A stretch of DNA of 64,000 nt from contig NZ_BLWI01000012.1 of assembly GCF_013282155.1 (NCBI RefSeq), positions 124,001 to 188,000 on the forward strand, given 5' to 3'. Below are positions 50,119 through 58,968 of the stretch, one piece after another. How positions within the stretch are numbered: position 1 is the first letter of the stretch; each line of letters opens with the position of its first letter. Both the position numbers and the translations under genes were made by a program. A model generated the notes under the pieces. The model worked only from the letters and a program-made list of their open reading frames with translations, was not told where the DNA came from and ran no database searches. Source of the DNA: Sulfitobacter sp. HGT1 (GTDB lineage Bacteria; Pseudomonadota; Alphaproteobacteria; Rhodobacterales; Rhodobacteraceae).

Positions 50119-50870
50119 TGCAAGTCTGCGCCCTTTACCGGCATCCAATAAAAAGCCACGGGCGCGAGGCAATTGAACTGGTGCACCTGATCCAAGGGCA
50201 AACGATGCCCTGGGATCGGGTGTGGGCAGTGACCCACGAGGCCGCAAAGTTTGACGCGGACAACCCCGAATGGGCGAGCTGCCATAACTTCATGATCGGG
50301 TCCCGCACGCCCGGTCTTGTCGGCATCTGGGCCAAGCTGGATACGGTCAACCGCCGTGTAACCTTGACCCACCAAGATCTTGAACCGCTGACTTTCGCCC
50401 CCGATGACGCGACGGATGCCGCGCGCTTTCTTGACTGGGTCGCCCCGCTTTGCCCCGCAGATCGGGCTGCACCTACGGCGATTGTCGCGGCCCCGGATCG
50501 TGGCATGACCGACAGCCCCTACCCGTCGGTATCCATCATGAATGCAGCGTCGCATCGTGCGGTCGCCGATGCATTGGGCGTTAAGATCACCAAAGAACGC
50601 TGGCGCGGGAATATCTGGCTGGATGATGCCGCTGCCTGGGCCGAATTTGGCTGGATCGGGCGCGACATCAAGCTGGGATCGGCTGTTTTGCGGATTCGCG
50701 AACCTATCGAGCGGTGCGCCGTCACCAATACCAACCCGATCACCGGCCAGCGCGACACGGCAACTCTTGATATCCTGAACAGCGCATTTGGCCATCAGGA
50801 TTTTGGCGTATATGCTGAGATCATTCAATCAGGCGACATCGCGCTTGGTGACAAAGCAGAGGTAATCTGA
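50118..50870 (+). CDS. MOSC-domain protein (mARC-like)
   Basis: 250 residues. The N-terminal MOSC_N part begins LYRHPIKSHGREAIELVHLI. The MOSC core (about 110-245) includes SVSIMNAASHRAVADALG, RWRGNIWLDDAAAWAEFGWI and the conserved Cys in PIERCAVTNTNPITGQRD, where mARC-type proteins bind the molybdenum cofactor. It may be a small molybdoenzyme reducing N-hydroxylated compounds. It is coupled to yidC and engB at both ends by one-base overlaps. The family is sure, but the substrate is not known. Confidence 0.92.
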   Translation: MQVCALYRHPIKSHGREAIELVHLIQGQTMPWDRVWAVTHEAAKFDADNPEWASCHNFMIGSRTPGLVGIWAKLDTVNRRVTLTHQDLEPLTFAPDDATDAARFLDWVAPLCPADRAAPTAIVAAPDRGMTDSPYPSVSIMNAASHRAVADALGVKITKERWRGNIWLDDAAAWAEFGWIGRDIKLGSAVLRIREPIERCAVTNTNPITGQRDTATLDILNSAFGHQDFGVYAEIIQSGDIALGDKAEVI

Positions 50871-51520
50871 TGCAAATTCAATTCAAAATCGCGGATGAGC
50901 CGGACGCGTTTACCGCTGAAAAGGGTCGCATGCTGTTCGCAGGCGAGACCCTGTTCGTAAAAGGCGTTGTTGCCATGGACGGCTTGCCGCCGGCTGACCG
51001 GATGGAAGTCTGCTTTGCCGGGCGGTCGAATGTTGGCAAATCGAGCCTGATCAATGCGCTGACCGGCATGAAAGCACTGGCGCGTGCGTCCAACACCCCC
51101 GGGCGCACCCAGGAAATCAACTATTTCACGGCGGGTGAAGACCATTATCTGGTCGATTTGCCCGGCTATGGCTATGCCAACGCCCCGCTGCCCGTGGTTG
51201 AGAAATGGCAACGCCTGCTCAAGCAGTATTTGTCGGGTCGGCAGACCCTGCGCCGTGCCTTTGTTCTGATCGATGCCCGCCACGGCGTCAAAAAGGTCGA
51301 CGACGAAATCATGTCGTTGCTTGATAGCTCTGCTGTCACGTTTCAATGCGTTTTGACCAAAGCAGATAAGGTAAAAGAGGCGGAGCGCGCCAAGATACTG
51401 GACCAAGTGCGCGCGGCCCTGGCAAAACACCCCGCCGCCTACCCCGAGATCGTCGTTACGTCCTCGGAAAAGGGTTGGGGAATTCCTACATTGCGTGCGA
51501 TCATTAGCACATTGGAATAA
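50870..51520 (+). CDS. engB: Ribosome biogenesis GTP-binding protein EngB (YihA/YsxC)
   Basis: 216 residues. The G1 loop is [16 protein letters not shown] (about 51-66), G2 lies in [14 protein letters not shown]3 is [13 protein letters not shown]4 is [11 protein letters not shown] and the G5 serine is in [15 protein letters not shown]. It helps the large ribosomal subunit mature. Its ATG shares a base with the MOSC stop. The argB gene starts 30 bases on. Confidence 0.97.
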   Translation: MQIQFKIADEPDAFTAEKGRMLFAGETLFVKGVVAMDGLPPADRMEVCFAGRSNVGKSSLINALTGMKALARASNTPGRTQEINYFTAGEDHYLVDLPGYGYANAPLPVVEKWQRLLKQYLSGRQTLRRAFVLIDARHGVKKVDDEIMSLLDSSAVTFQCVLTKADKVKEAERAKILDQVRAALAKHPAAYPEIVVTSSEKGWGIPTLRAIISTLE

Positions 51521-51549
51521 TGTGCGTTGGTGGAAGCCTTAGGTATAGA

Positions 51550-52413
51550 ATGAGAAAACAAGACATGAACCGCGATTGGATCGCCACGGCGCAAACCCTA
51601 AGCCAGGCTTTGCCCTATCTTCAACGTTATGCAGACGCGACAGTCGTCATCAAGCTGGGCGGCCACGCCATGGGCAGCGACGAAGCGATGGAAGAATTCG
51701 CGCGCGATGTCGCCTTGATGCGTCAGGTCGGGGTCAACCCTGTGATCATCCATGGCGGTGGCCCGATGATCAACGACATGCTCAAGCGGCTGAATATCAA
51801 GTCAGAGTTTATTAACGGCAAGCGTGTTACAGATGCCGCGACCATGGAAGTGGTCGAAATGGTTTTGTCCGGGCTTGTGAATGCGCGCATCGTGCAAGCC
51901 ATCACAGCCCAAGGCGGGCGCTGTGTGGGCGTCTCTGGCAAGGACAGCGGCCTGATCATCTGCGACCAGGAAGACCCCGAATTGGGCCTTGTAGGGGCCC
52001 CTACAGAGGTTAACCCGCGTCTTTTGCGTGACCTGGCGGACAAGGGCATCATTCCGGTGATTGCGCCCCTTGGTATGGGCCGCAACGGCGAGACGTTTAA
52101 CATTAACGGCGACACCGCAGCCGGCGCGATTGCGGCCGCGCTCAAGGCGGATCGCTTGTTGCTGCTGACCGATGTCGCTGGTGTGAAAAACGCGGCCGGC
52201 GAGGTTGTGACCGAACTGACCGCCGCGCAAATCCGCGAGATGATCGCGGACGGCACGATTGCGGGCGGTATGATCCCGAAAACCGAAACCGCGCTTCAAG
52301 CGATTGAAGGCGGCGTTCGCGCTGCGGTCATCCTTGACGGTCGTGCGCCCAATGCCTGCTTGCTGGAATTGTTTACCGAACATGGTGCCGGCAGTATTAT
52401 CCGCCAGGGTTAA
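51550..52413 (+). CDS. argB: Acetylglutamate kinase
   Basis: 287 residues from the ATG at 51550; an ATG at 51565 is also possible (282). The amino-acid kinase fold shows [11 protein letters not shown] (about 28-38), [58 protein letters not shown] and [16 protein letters not shown]. It phosphorylates N-acetylglutamate in arginine synthesis and is usually inhibited by arginine in this N-terminally extended form. It follows engB and precedes the phosphatase gene by one base. Confidence 0.97.
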   Translation: MRKQDMNRDWIATAQTLSQALPYLQRYADATVVIKLGGHAMGSDEAMEEFARDVALMRQVGVNPVIIHGGGPMINDMLKRLNIKSEFINGKRVTDAATMEVVEMVLSGLVNARIVQAITAQGGRCVGVSGKDSGLIICDQEDPELGLVGAPTEVNPRLLRDLADKGIIPVIAPLGMGRNGETFNINGDTAAGAIAAALKADRLLLLTDVAGVKNAAGEVVTELTAAQIREMIADGTIAGGMIPKTETALQAIEGGVRAAVILDGRAPNACLLELFTEHGAGSIIRQG

Positions 52414-52414
52414 G

Positions 52415-52918
52415 ATGAAACGTCTCATCCTCATGCGCCATGCGAAATCGGATTGGTCCGCAGGACTGTCATCCGACCATGACCGCCCCCTAAATGCCCG
52501 TGGGCACCAAAATGCGATTTTGCTGGGGGTGTGGCTCAAGGAAAAGGGGCTTCGTCCCGATACGGTCTTGTGTTCCACGGCGACCAGAGCCGTGGAAACG
52601 CTGAAGAACCTTGGGCTTGATAGCACCGTTGATGTGAAATTCATCCGCGATCTGTACCTTGCTGCCCCGGAACAGATCATGGCGCAGGTGCAGCAGGCCA
52701 CTGGTGAAACGGTTCTGCTGATCGGGCATAACCCCGGCATCGCAGCCATGGCTGAAATGATCGTCAAGACGCCGCCAAACAGGGATGGCATCAGCCATTA
52801 CCCGACGGGCGCAACCCTTGCTGTCACTTTTGATGTGGATGATTGGTCTGACATTGATTGGCGCATGGGCAAGATGAGCCAGATCGTCGTTCCGCGTGAT
52901 TTATCTGCGCCGGAATAA
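52415..52918 (+). CDS. SixA-like histidine phosphatase
   Basis: 167 residues from the ATG at 52415; longer frames start inside argB. The catalytic RHA triad is LILMRHAKSDW (about 5-15), with DRPLNARGHQNA, CSTATRAVETL and the second His in VLLIGHNPGIAAMA. SixA proteins remove phosphate from phosphohistidine in phosphorelays or PTS proteins. The target here is unknown. It ends the yidC-MOSC-engB-argB unit and is followed by a hairpin. Confidence 0.92.
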   Translation: MKRLILMRHAKSDWSAGLSSDHDRPLNARGHQNAILLGVWLKEKGLRPDTVLCSTATRAVETLKNLGLDSTVDVKFIRDLYLAAPEQIMAQVQQATGETVLLIGHNPGIAAMAEMIVKTPPNRDGISHYPTGATLAVTFDVDDWSDIDWRMGKMSQIVVPRDLSAPE

Positions 52919-52923
52919 AATAA

Positions 52924-52941
52924 GGCGGGGTCACCCCCGCC
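52924..52941. terminator. GC-rich hairpin between convergent SixA-like and aapP genes
   Basis: ggcgggg and ccccgcc pair around tcac, six bases after the phosphatase stop. It probably serves both strands. No clear T-run follows. Confidence 0.6.
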
Positions 52942-52953
52942 CTACTTCATGAT

Positions 52954-53724
52954 TTAGTGACCCAAAATCTGGCTCAGGAACAGCTTGGTCCGTGGGCTTT
53001 GCGGGTTGTTAAAGAACTCTTCCGGTTCGTTCTGCTCAACGATCTGACCTTCATCCATAAAGATCACGCGGTTGGCGACCTGACGGGCAAAGCCCATCTC
53101 GTGGGTCACGCAGAGCATGGTCATGCCTTCTTCGGCAAGTTCGACCATGGTATCCAGAACTTCCTTGATCATTTCAGGGTCAAGCGCGGATGTGGGTTCA
53201 TCGAACAGCATGATGCGCGGACGCATGCACAGGCTGCGCGCGATGGCCACACGCTGCTGCTGACCACCGGACAACTGACCGGGATACTTGTCAGCCTGAT
53301 CGGGGATCTTAACCTTTTCAAGGAAATGCATCGCGATTTCTTCGGCTTCTTTCTTGGGTGTCTTGCGAACCCAGATCGGTGCCAGCGTGCAGTTCTCGAG
53401 GATGGTCAGATGCGGGAATAGGTTAAAGTGCTGAAAGCACATGCCAACCTCTGACCGGATCTTGTCGATGTTTTTCACATCCGACGACAACACCGTACCG
53501 TCCACTTCGATGCGGCCTTTCTGGTGCTCTTCCAATGCGTTGATGCAACGGATCAGCGTCGATTTACCCGAACCGGACGGGCCCGCGATAACGATACGTT
53601 CACCACGATATACGGTCAGATCAATATCGCGCAGCACGTGGAAAGTGCCATACCATTTGTTCATCTTCTCGATGCTGATTGCGACCTCGTCAGAGACCTT
53701 CAATGCTTTTGCTTGTTCAGCCAT
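52954..53724 (-). CDS. aapP: Amino acid ABC transporter ATP-binding protein AapP
   Basis: 256 residues. Walker A is [17 protein letters not shown] (about 49-65), then the Q-loop in [20 protein letters not shown], the signature [16 protein letters not shown], Walker [16 protein letters not shown] and the switch His in [12 protein letters not shown]. It powers the general L-amino acid importer whose permeases and binding protein lie directly upstream. It is the last gene of aapJQMP. The usual PAAT-family length is kept. Confidence 0.96.
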   Translation of the reverse strand: MAEQAKALKVSDEVAISIEKMNKWYGTFHVLRDIDLTVYRGERIVIAGPSGSGKSTLIRCINALEEHQKGRIEVDGTVLSSDVKNIDKIRSEVGMCFQHFNLFPHLTILENCTLAPIWVRKTPKKEAEEIAMHFLEKVKIPDQADKYPGQLSGGQQQRVAIARSLCMRPRIMLFDEPTSALDPEMIKEVLDTMVELAEEGMTMLCVTHEMGFARQVANRVIFMDEGQIVEQNEPEEFFNNPQSPRTKLFLSQILGH

Positions 53725-53739
53725 GATTACAGCCTTTCC

Positions 53740-55035
53740 TTAATGGTGGTCGGTCTGGAGTTGACGTTCCAGCCATTGTGAATATTGCGAGATGCCGTAG
53801 CAGACGACGAAGAACAACAAGGCGGCAAAGCCCCAGAGTTCCCAATAAACGCCGTTCCAATCGGTCGAAGCGAGGATCGGTCCACGGATCATCCCAACCA
53901 GATCGAACATCGAGATGATCGAGACCAGTGTGGTATCCTTGAACAGGCCCACAGCAACGTTAACGATACCCGGGATCGAGATTTTCAGCGCTTGCGGCAG
54001 GATGATCAGACGCATGGACTGCGCATAATCAAGGCCAAGGCTTTCGGCCCCTTCGTATTGGCCACGCGGCAATGCGGCCAACCCGCCCCGGATCACTTCG
54101 GCGATATAGGCCGAGGCGAACATGGTGATCATGATAATCACGCGCAGGATAAGGTCAAAGTTGGTACCCGGTGGCAGGAAGTACGCCAGAACCACGTTTG
54201 CAACAAACAGCAGGGTGATCAACGGGACGCCACGAATGAATTCGATGAAGACCACGCAGATCATCTTGATGATGGGCAGGCGGGACTGACGGCCAAGGGC
54301 CAACAAAATACCCAACGGCAAGGACAACGAGACGCAGATCACCCCGAGGATCATGTTCAGCATGAAGCCACCCATGTTCCGCGACACCACTTCCTCGAGC
54401 GCGAGGACACCTGACAGGCTGGGTGTAATGAACCCTAAGATGGTCCAGATCACCGCAGCGGCAACGATGCCACCGGCCAGACCCGCAGCAAAGCTGGTTT
54501 TCACAAGCTTGCTATAGACGGTATAGCCAACGCCGACGCTGACAAGCGCGGCCAAAGGCACAAGCAGGGACCCGCCCCAGATCAGCCAGAAGGCAACAAA
54601 CGGATAGACCGCAGTAACGACCAGCAGCTTGCGTGGTGCCGACGAGAACAAGACCGGCGCGATTGCGACAAACAACAGCACAAAGGCCAGTGTCGGGCGC
54701 CAGTACCCGTCTTGCGGATATGCGATACCGAACAACAACTGGTTCCAGCGCTCGGAGAGGACCGAGAAACAGCCCCCCGCAGCGCCATCCAGCACTTCGC
54801 GGCATTCGCGGATGTTCGACGTGTTCCAAACACCCCCCAGCAACCAGGGCAGGAAGCCCGCCAAAACGACGTAGATCACGTAGAGCGATGCAAGTGTCAG
54901 GATCGTGTATGGGATCGACGAAAACAGGCTTTCGCGAAGCCATTTGACCGGGCCCTGTGCCGTGGATGGCGGTGCCGACTGGGGCAGCATCGTCTCGCGG
55001 ACATAGGTAACGGTGTGGGCATGTGTATCTGACAT
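53740..55035 (-). CDS. aapM: General L-amino acid ABC transporter permease AapM
   Basis: 431 residues with about eight membrane helices, longer than simple PAAT permeases as usual for AapM. The EAA loop is SAYIAEVIRGGLAALPRGQY (about 313-332), followed by EGAESLGLDYAQSMRLIILP. Long N-terminal helices with a periplasmic insertion (WNTSNIRECREVLDGAAGG) are typical. It pairs with AapQ. The start lies one base after the aapQ stop, and aapP follows after 15 bases. Confidence 0.96.
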   Translation of the reverse strand: MSDTHAHTVTYVRETMLPQSAPPSTAQGPVKWLRESLFSSIPYTILTLASLYVIYVVLAGFLPWLLGGVWNTSNIRECREVLDGAAGGCFSVLSERWNQLLFGIAYPQDGYWRPTLAFVLLFVAIAPVLFSSAPRKLLVVTAVYPFVAFWLIWGGSLLVPLAALVSVGVGYTVYSKLVKTSFAAGLAGGIVAAAVIWTILGFITPSLSGVLALEEVVSRNMGGFMLNMILGVICVSLSLPLGILLALGRQSRLPIIKMICVVFIEFIRGVPLITLLFVANVVLAYFLPPGTNFDLILRVIIMITMFASAYIAEVIRGGLAALPRGQYEGAESLGLDYAQSMRLIILPQALKISIPGIVNVAVGLFKDTTLVSIISMFDLVGMIRGPILASTDWNGVYWELWGFAALLFFVVCYGISQYSQWLERQLQTDHH

Positions 55036-55036
55036 A

Positions 55037-56251
55037 TTACCGCTCCTTCAGGCTGACGTTGTTGTTGTAGACGTTCATGATCGCAGAAATCGACAACGAG
55101 ATCGTGAGATAGAACAGCATCAGCAACAGCACGCATTCAATCGCGCGGCCCGTCTGGTTCAAGGTGATCCCGCCCAGCGTCGCCGTGATGTCGGCATAGC
55201 CAACTGCGATCGCGAGGGACGAGTTTTTGGTGATGTTCAGGTATTGCGAGATCAGCGGCGGAATGATGACGCGCAGCGCTTGCGGCAACACGACAAGGTT
55301 CATAACGCGCTTGGGACGCAGACCCAGCGACGACGCGGCCTCGGTCTGGCCTTTGGAAATCGCCTGGATACCCGCGCGCACGTTTTCAGCGATGAAAGCG
55401 CCGGTATAGACCGACAAGGCCAGCCACAGCGCGATCAACGGCGCACCGATCTGGATACCGCCCTTAAAGTTAAAGCCTTTGAGCTCGGGCATCTCCAATC
55501 CGATGGGGCTGCCCATGATAAAGAACATCAACAGGGTCGGTACGATCAGGATCGCCAAGGTCGGCCAGCCTGTCGGCAGCAGCCTGCCCGTTTCAAACAG
55601 CAGTTTGACGGCATAGCGGCGATAAAAGAAAATTGCGGCAATCGACAGGATGAAGGTCGCGACGACCAACATCGACCCCGGACCCCAAACAGGCGCAGGG
55701 ATATAAACGCCACGGTTGGTAAAGGCGAAGGCGTCAAACACCATGCTGGACGTGGCATTATCACCGCGGAATGCGTTTGGTGCCGGCAGCACCGCAGTCA
55801 TCAACGTGTAGATCATCAAGATCCAGATCAGCACAGGAATGTTGCGGAAGATCTCGACATAGACAGACATCAGCTTGGACACGAGCCAGTTCTTGGACAG
55901 GCGCGCAACACCGGCGATGACACCGATCACTGTGGCAGTCAGACAGGCAAGGAACGCAACAAGCAGGGTGTTGATGATCCCCACCACAGCAGCGCGCAGG
56001 TTCGACGACTGGCTGTTGTAATCAATAAGCGTCTGGTTGATATCGTAACCTGCGGGAACCCCCAGGAAATCATACGATATGTTCAGACCGGCTTCGGCTA
56101 GGTTGCGCACAAGGTTGATGCCCAAAAAGGCCATCAGCGCAATCAAAAGCAGCAAAGCGATAAATTGGAAGGTGTAGGATCTATAGCGGGTGTCGTTTAG
56201 CAACATCGACAGCCGGAACGAGCCCCGTTGAGGGTCGGACATTGTCGTCAT
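55037..56251 (-). CDS. aapQ: General L-amino acid ABC transporter permease AapQ
   Basis: 404 residues from the ATG at 56251 (CAGGGA seven bases before); starts at 56278 and 56242 are possible. About eight membrane helices. The EAA loop is GAFIAENVRAGIQAISKGQT (about 293-312), then EAASSLGLRPKRVMNLVVLP. The N-terminal region (LNDTRYRSYTFQFIALLLLI) and a long periplasmic segment with YDFLGVPAGYDINQTLIDYN match AapQ. It follows aapJ with a strong hairpin between them, which likely lowers its expression relative to the binding protein. Confidence 0.96.
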   Translation of the reverse strand: MTTMSDPQRGSFRLSMLLNDTRYRSYTFQFIALLLLIALMAFLGINLVRNLAEAGLNISYDFLGVPAGYDINQTLIDYNSQSSNLRAAVVGIINTLLVAFLACLTATVIGVIAGVARLSKNWLVSKLMSVYVEIFRNIPVLIWILMIYTLMTAVLPAPNAFRGDNATSSMVFDAFAFTNRGVYIPAPVWGPGSMLVVATFILSIAAIFFYRRYAVKLLFETGRLLPTGWPTLAILIVPTLLMFFIMGSPIGLEMPELKGFNFKGGIQIGAPLIALWLALSVYTGAFIAENVRAGIQAISKGQTEAASSLGLRPKRVMNLVVLPQALRVIIPPLISQYLNITKNSSLAIAVGYADITATLGGITLNQTGRAIECVLLLMLFYLTISLSISAIMNVYNNNVSLKER

Positions 56252-56334
56252 CAGATTATCCCTGTGTTCCGGACCCATTTCTTGCGCATCATTCGATGTC
56301 TCTGGCCGGGTTTGTTAGTTGGTCTTGAAAAGCG

Positions 56335-56366
56335 CAAAGGGCGCGGAGAAAACTCCACGCCCTTTG
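56335..56366 (-). terminator. Strong hairpin between aapJ and aapQ
   Basis: caaagggcg-c-ggag and ctcc-a-cgccctttg pair (13 bp and one mismatch) around an aaaa loop, ten bases after the aapJ stop. Read leftward it ends in CGCTTTTC, a weak T-run. Such hairpins act as partial terminators or 3'-end shields, keeping binding-protein mRNA more abundant. Confidence 0.75.
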
Positions 56367-56375
56367 GCAAGGTTC

Positions 56376-57392
56376 TTAGCGGAAAGGAGGCGCGTACATC
56401 AGGCCGCCGTCTGTCCACTGAGCGTTCAGGCCACGAGCCAGACCGATTGGAGTTTCTTCGCCGATGTTCTTGGCAAAGATTTCACCGTAGTTGCCCTGAG
56501 ACGCGATTGCGTTCTTGGCCCATGCGGCGTCCAGACCCAGCATTTCACCCAACGTACCTTCGGTACCCAACAGGCGGGCAACTTCAGGGTTTGTTGTGCT
56601 TGCAGCCATCTCTTCGACGTTTGCGGATGTCACACCCAGCTCTTCAGCAGCGATCAGAGCGTACAGCGTCCAGCGCGTGATATCGCCCCATTCGTTGTCG
56701 CCGTGGCGTACGAGTGGGCCCAAAGGCTCTTTCGAGATGATTTCTGGCAGAATGATGTGATCGCCAGGAGCCTCGAATGTGGCACGTGTCGCGGCCAGAC
56801 CGGATGCGTCAGTTGTGTATGTGTCGCATGCACCGGCAAGGTACTGCTGCTGGCCTTCGGCGTTTGTCTCGATTGGCACGGGCTCGTACGAGATGTTGTT
56901 GGAGCGGAAGAAGTCAGCGAGGTTCAGTTCGGTTGTTGTACCGGTCTGAATGCAGACAGTCGCGCCGTCCAGATCCTTGGCGGAAGAAACGCCCAGGGAT
57001 TTTGGAACCATAAAGCCTTGGCCATCGTAGTAGTTCACACCGATGAAGTCGAACTTCAGGTCAACATCACGGGAGAATGTCCATGTGGTGTTGCGTGCAA
57101 GAAAGTCGATTTCGCCCGAAGCAAGCGCGGTAAAGCGTGTCTTGCCGGTTGTCGGGATGAATTCAACGGCAGCCGGATCGCCAAGAACGGCGGCAGCAAC
57201 AGCGCGGCATACCGCGACGTCAAAGCCTTCCCATTCGCCGCTGGCGTTTGGTGCAGCAAAGCCGGCCAGACCGGTTGTCACACCACAGTTCAGCTTGCCG
57301 CGCGCTTTTACGTCGTCAAGTGTTGCTGCAGCAGACGCACCGGCGATAAGGCCAGCCACTGTCATCGCACCAAAAAATACGGATTTATTCAT
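56376..57392 (-). CDS. aapJ: General L-amino acid ABC transporter substrate-binding protein AapJ
   Basis: 338 residues. AGGAAGAGG lies five bases before the ATG. A signal peptide (about 1-22, IAGASAAATL) precedes DDVKARGKLNCGVTTGLAGF, the PAAT opening, and the core with GFDVAVCRAVAAAVLGD, TTWTFSRDVDLKFDFIGVNY and GDNEWGDITRWTLYALIAAE. It captures a broad range of L-amino acids in the periplasm. It is first of aapJQMP. The leader has two possible small hairpins, and a strong hairpin follows the stop. Confidence 0.97.
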   Translation of the reverse strand: MNKSVFFGAMTVAGLIAGASAAATLDDVKARGKLNCGVTTGLAGFAAPNASGEWEGFDVAVCRAVAAAVLGDPAAVEFIPTTGKTRFTALASGEIDFLARNTTWTFSRDVDLKFDFIGVNYYDGQGFMVPKSLGVSSAKDLDGATVCIQTGTTTELNLADFFRSNNISYEPVPIETNAEGQQQYLAGACDTYTTDASGLAATRATFEAPGDHIILPEIISKEPLGPLVRHGDNEWGDITRWTLYALIAAEELGVTSANVEEMAASTTNPEVARLLGTEGTLGEMLGLDAAWAKNAIASQGNYGEIFAKNIGEETPIGLARGLNAQWTDGGLMYAPPFR

Positions 57393-57411
57393 AGTTACCT
57401 CTTCCTGATTT

Positions 57412-57454
57412 CCGCCACGTTAATGGGCGGTTAAACCGACACCTTTTGGGTCGG
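57412..57454 (-). promoter_or_regulatory. Two small hairpins in the aapJ 5' leader
   Basis: ccgcc/ggcgg (57412-57430) and ccgac-acc/gg-gtcgg (57436-57454, loop tttt) can fold one after the other, within 62 bases upstream of the aapJ ATG. The first lies next to the ribosome site. They might modulate translation. No known riboswitch class was recognised. Confidence 0.35.
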
Positions 57455-57562
57455 AGGTTATCTTAATGGATTGATCCCATTAGTGCGACGAAGTTTGGGC
57501 GATTTAGCGCCAGAACGTCAAGGCTTTAACCCCAAAAAACAGACTGAGCCCCCTGCCCGAGC

Positions 57563-58288
57563 CTACATTTGCAATAATCTTCCATTACTCAGGTCAAACG
57601 CCCACTTGGCATGCAAGAAACTGTCCTTTTTGACTGCTGCCAATGCCTCGGCATCATCGTCTTTGCCCCATAATTCGGCCTGCCAGATCTCATCCAGGCG
57701 CGACATGTCCCAAAGCGAATCCATATCGCGGGCTGACATCGCGGCGGCAAACCCCAAAATAAGCGATCCTGACAGGCTGACCAGATCGTGAAACGCAGCC
57801 AGTTCAAAGGGGTCCAGTGCATGGGTGCGGCGGGTCAGATCGGCGACCACATCAGGGTCTTGGGGGACATGCATAATGCCAACGCGGGTCTGCAACCGGA
57901 CGCCCAGCATTTGGTCTGCCCAGTCCAGCATCGGATCCCAGATAGCAGCCTGCCGGTCAACCAGTTCCTGCGGGCTGTCCGCGCGGTAGCACAGCAGATC
58001 ACAATCGCCATACGCCGCCAGCATGTCGGCGACCTCGGCATGTTGGACAGCGACCTTGTCAATCGCGGCATTGGCAGTTTTGGTGCAGGGCATGGTCTGC
58101 GGATTGATCACGCCGTCCTGCGCCTGCCATTCTGCGGCAATCGCTTCGGCCATCTTGGCTGTCGGCAACACCAGCAATTGCTTGGCCGGCGTTTTTATCG
58201 GGCGACCGTCAAGTTCAACCGTGTAACCCCGATCAGCTTCGACAACCTGCGCGTCTTTCCAAAACCGTTTCGCTTTCCAATCACTCAT
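57563..58288 (-). CDS. ATP12-family F1-ATPase assembly chaperone
   Basis: 241 residues from the ATG at 58288 with GGAG nine bases before. AKRFWKDAQVVEADRGYTVE, LDGRPIKTPAKQLLVLPTAK (about 29-48), then EAIAAEWQAQDGVINPQTMP, CYRADSPQELVDRQA and HDLVSLSGSLILGFAAA are ATP12 hallmarks. In mitochondria and alphaproteobacteria it guards the F1 alpha subunit before assembly. It follows the HAD gene by two bases in the leftward rluC-HAD-ATP12 unit. Confidence 0.95.
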   Translation of the reverse strand: MSDWKAKRFWKDAQVVEADRGYTVELDGRPIKTPAKQLLVLPTAKMAEAIAAEWQAQDGVINPQTMPCTKTANAAIDKVAVQHAEVADMLAAYGDCDLLCYRADSPQELVDRQAAIWDPMLDWADQMLGVRLQTRVGIMHVPQDPDVVADLTRRTHALDPFELAAFHDLVSLSGSLILGFAAAMSARDMDSLWDMSRLDEIWQAELWGKDDDAEALAAVKKDSFLHAKWAFDLSNGRLLQM

Positions 58289-58290
58289 TC

Positions 58291-58968
58291 TCAAACGCTC
58301 CAAATTTTTCTCAAGACCGCAGGTAGCTCATCGAAACGGTCAATGATGTGCCGCGCCGCAGTCAGCGCATCGCGGGTATGATAGCCCCAGCTGACGCCAA
58401 TGCCCGCCACACCCGCTGCTGCGGCCATATCCATGTCATAGCTGGTATCCCCGACCATCACAGTTTGCGACGGCCCGACGCCCGTGTCAGCCATGGCCTG
58501 CAAGATCATCGACGGATGCGGTTTGGACGGGTGAAAATCCGCCACCTGTCGGGTCACGAACATGCCCTCAAGGCCATGCGCTTCGATCAGCTTGTCCAGG
58601 CCGCGTTTCGACTTGCCGGTCGCCACCCCCAACAGCATTTCGGGAATGGCCTTCAAAAGGGTCAGCCCTTCGTGCACGCCGGGGTAAAAGGGCGATGACT
58701 GCTGCGCGGGTGTCGATGCGCGCAAGGTGACATAGGCGTCTTTATAGGCCTCGACCATCGCAGCGCCGTCCGCATCGCAGATGTCCGGCACAAGCCGCGC
58801 GATCGCAACATCCAGCGACAGCCCGACGATCGACATGATCTGCGCCGGCGCAGGCAAGGTCCGCCCCGCATGGGCAAACGCCTGCGCAAAAGCGGCCAGT
58901 ATATCCGATTGACTGTCAACGAGCGTCCCGTCGACATCAAAGATCACCAGCCGCAGGTCTGAGCTCAC
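58291..58968 (-). CDS. HAD-IA family phosphatase (phosphoglycolate-phosphatase-like)
   Basis: 225 residues from a GTG at 58968 that overlaps the pseudouridine-synthase stop (GTGA); longer frames run inside that gene. The HAD motifs are VIFDVDGTLVDSQSD (motif I, about 8-22), VATGKSKRGLDKL (motif II), the Lys in HPSKPHPSMI (motif III) and MVGDTSYDMDMAAAAG (motif IV). It is a small-molecule phosphatase. Glycolate phosphate is one candidate, and no context confirms it. Confidence 0.92.
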   Translation of the reverse strand: MSSDLRLVIFDVDGTLVDSQSDILAAFAQAFAHAGRTLPAPAQIMSIVGLSLDVAIARLVPDICDADGAAMVEAYKDAYVTLRASTPAQQSSPFYPGVHEGLTLLKAIPEMLLGVATGKSKRGLDKLIEAHGLEGMFVTRQVADFHPSKPHPSMILQAMADTGVGPSQTVMVGDTSYDMDMAAAAGVAGIGVSWGYHTRDALTAARHIIDRFDELPAVLRKIWSV

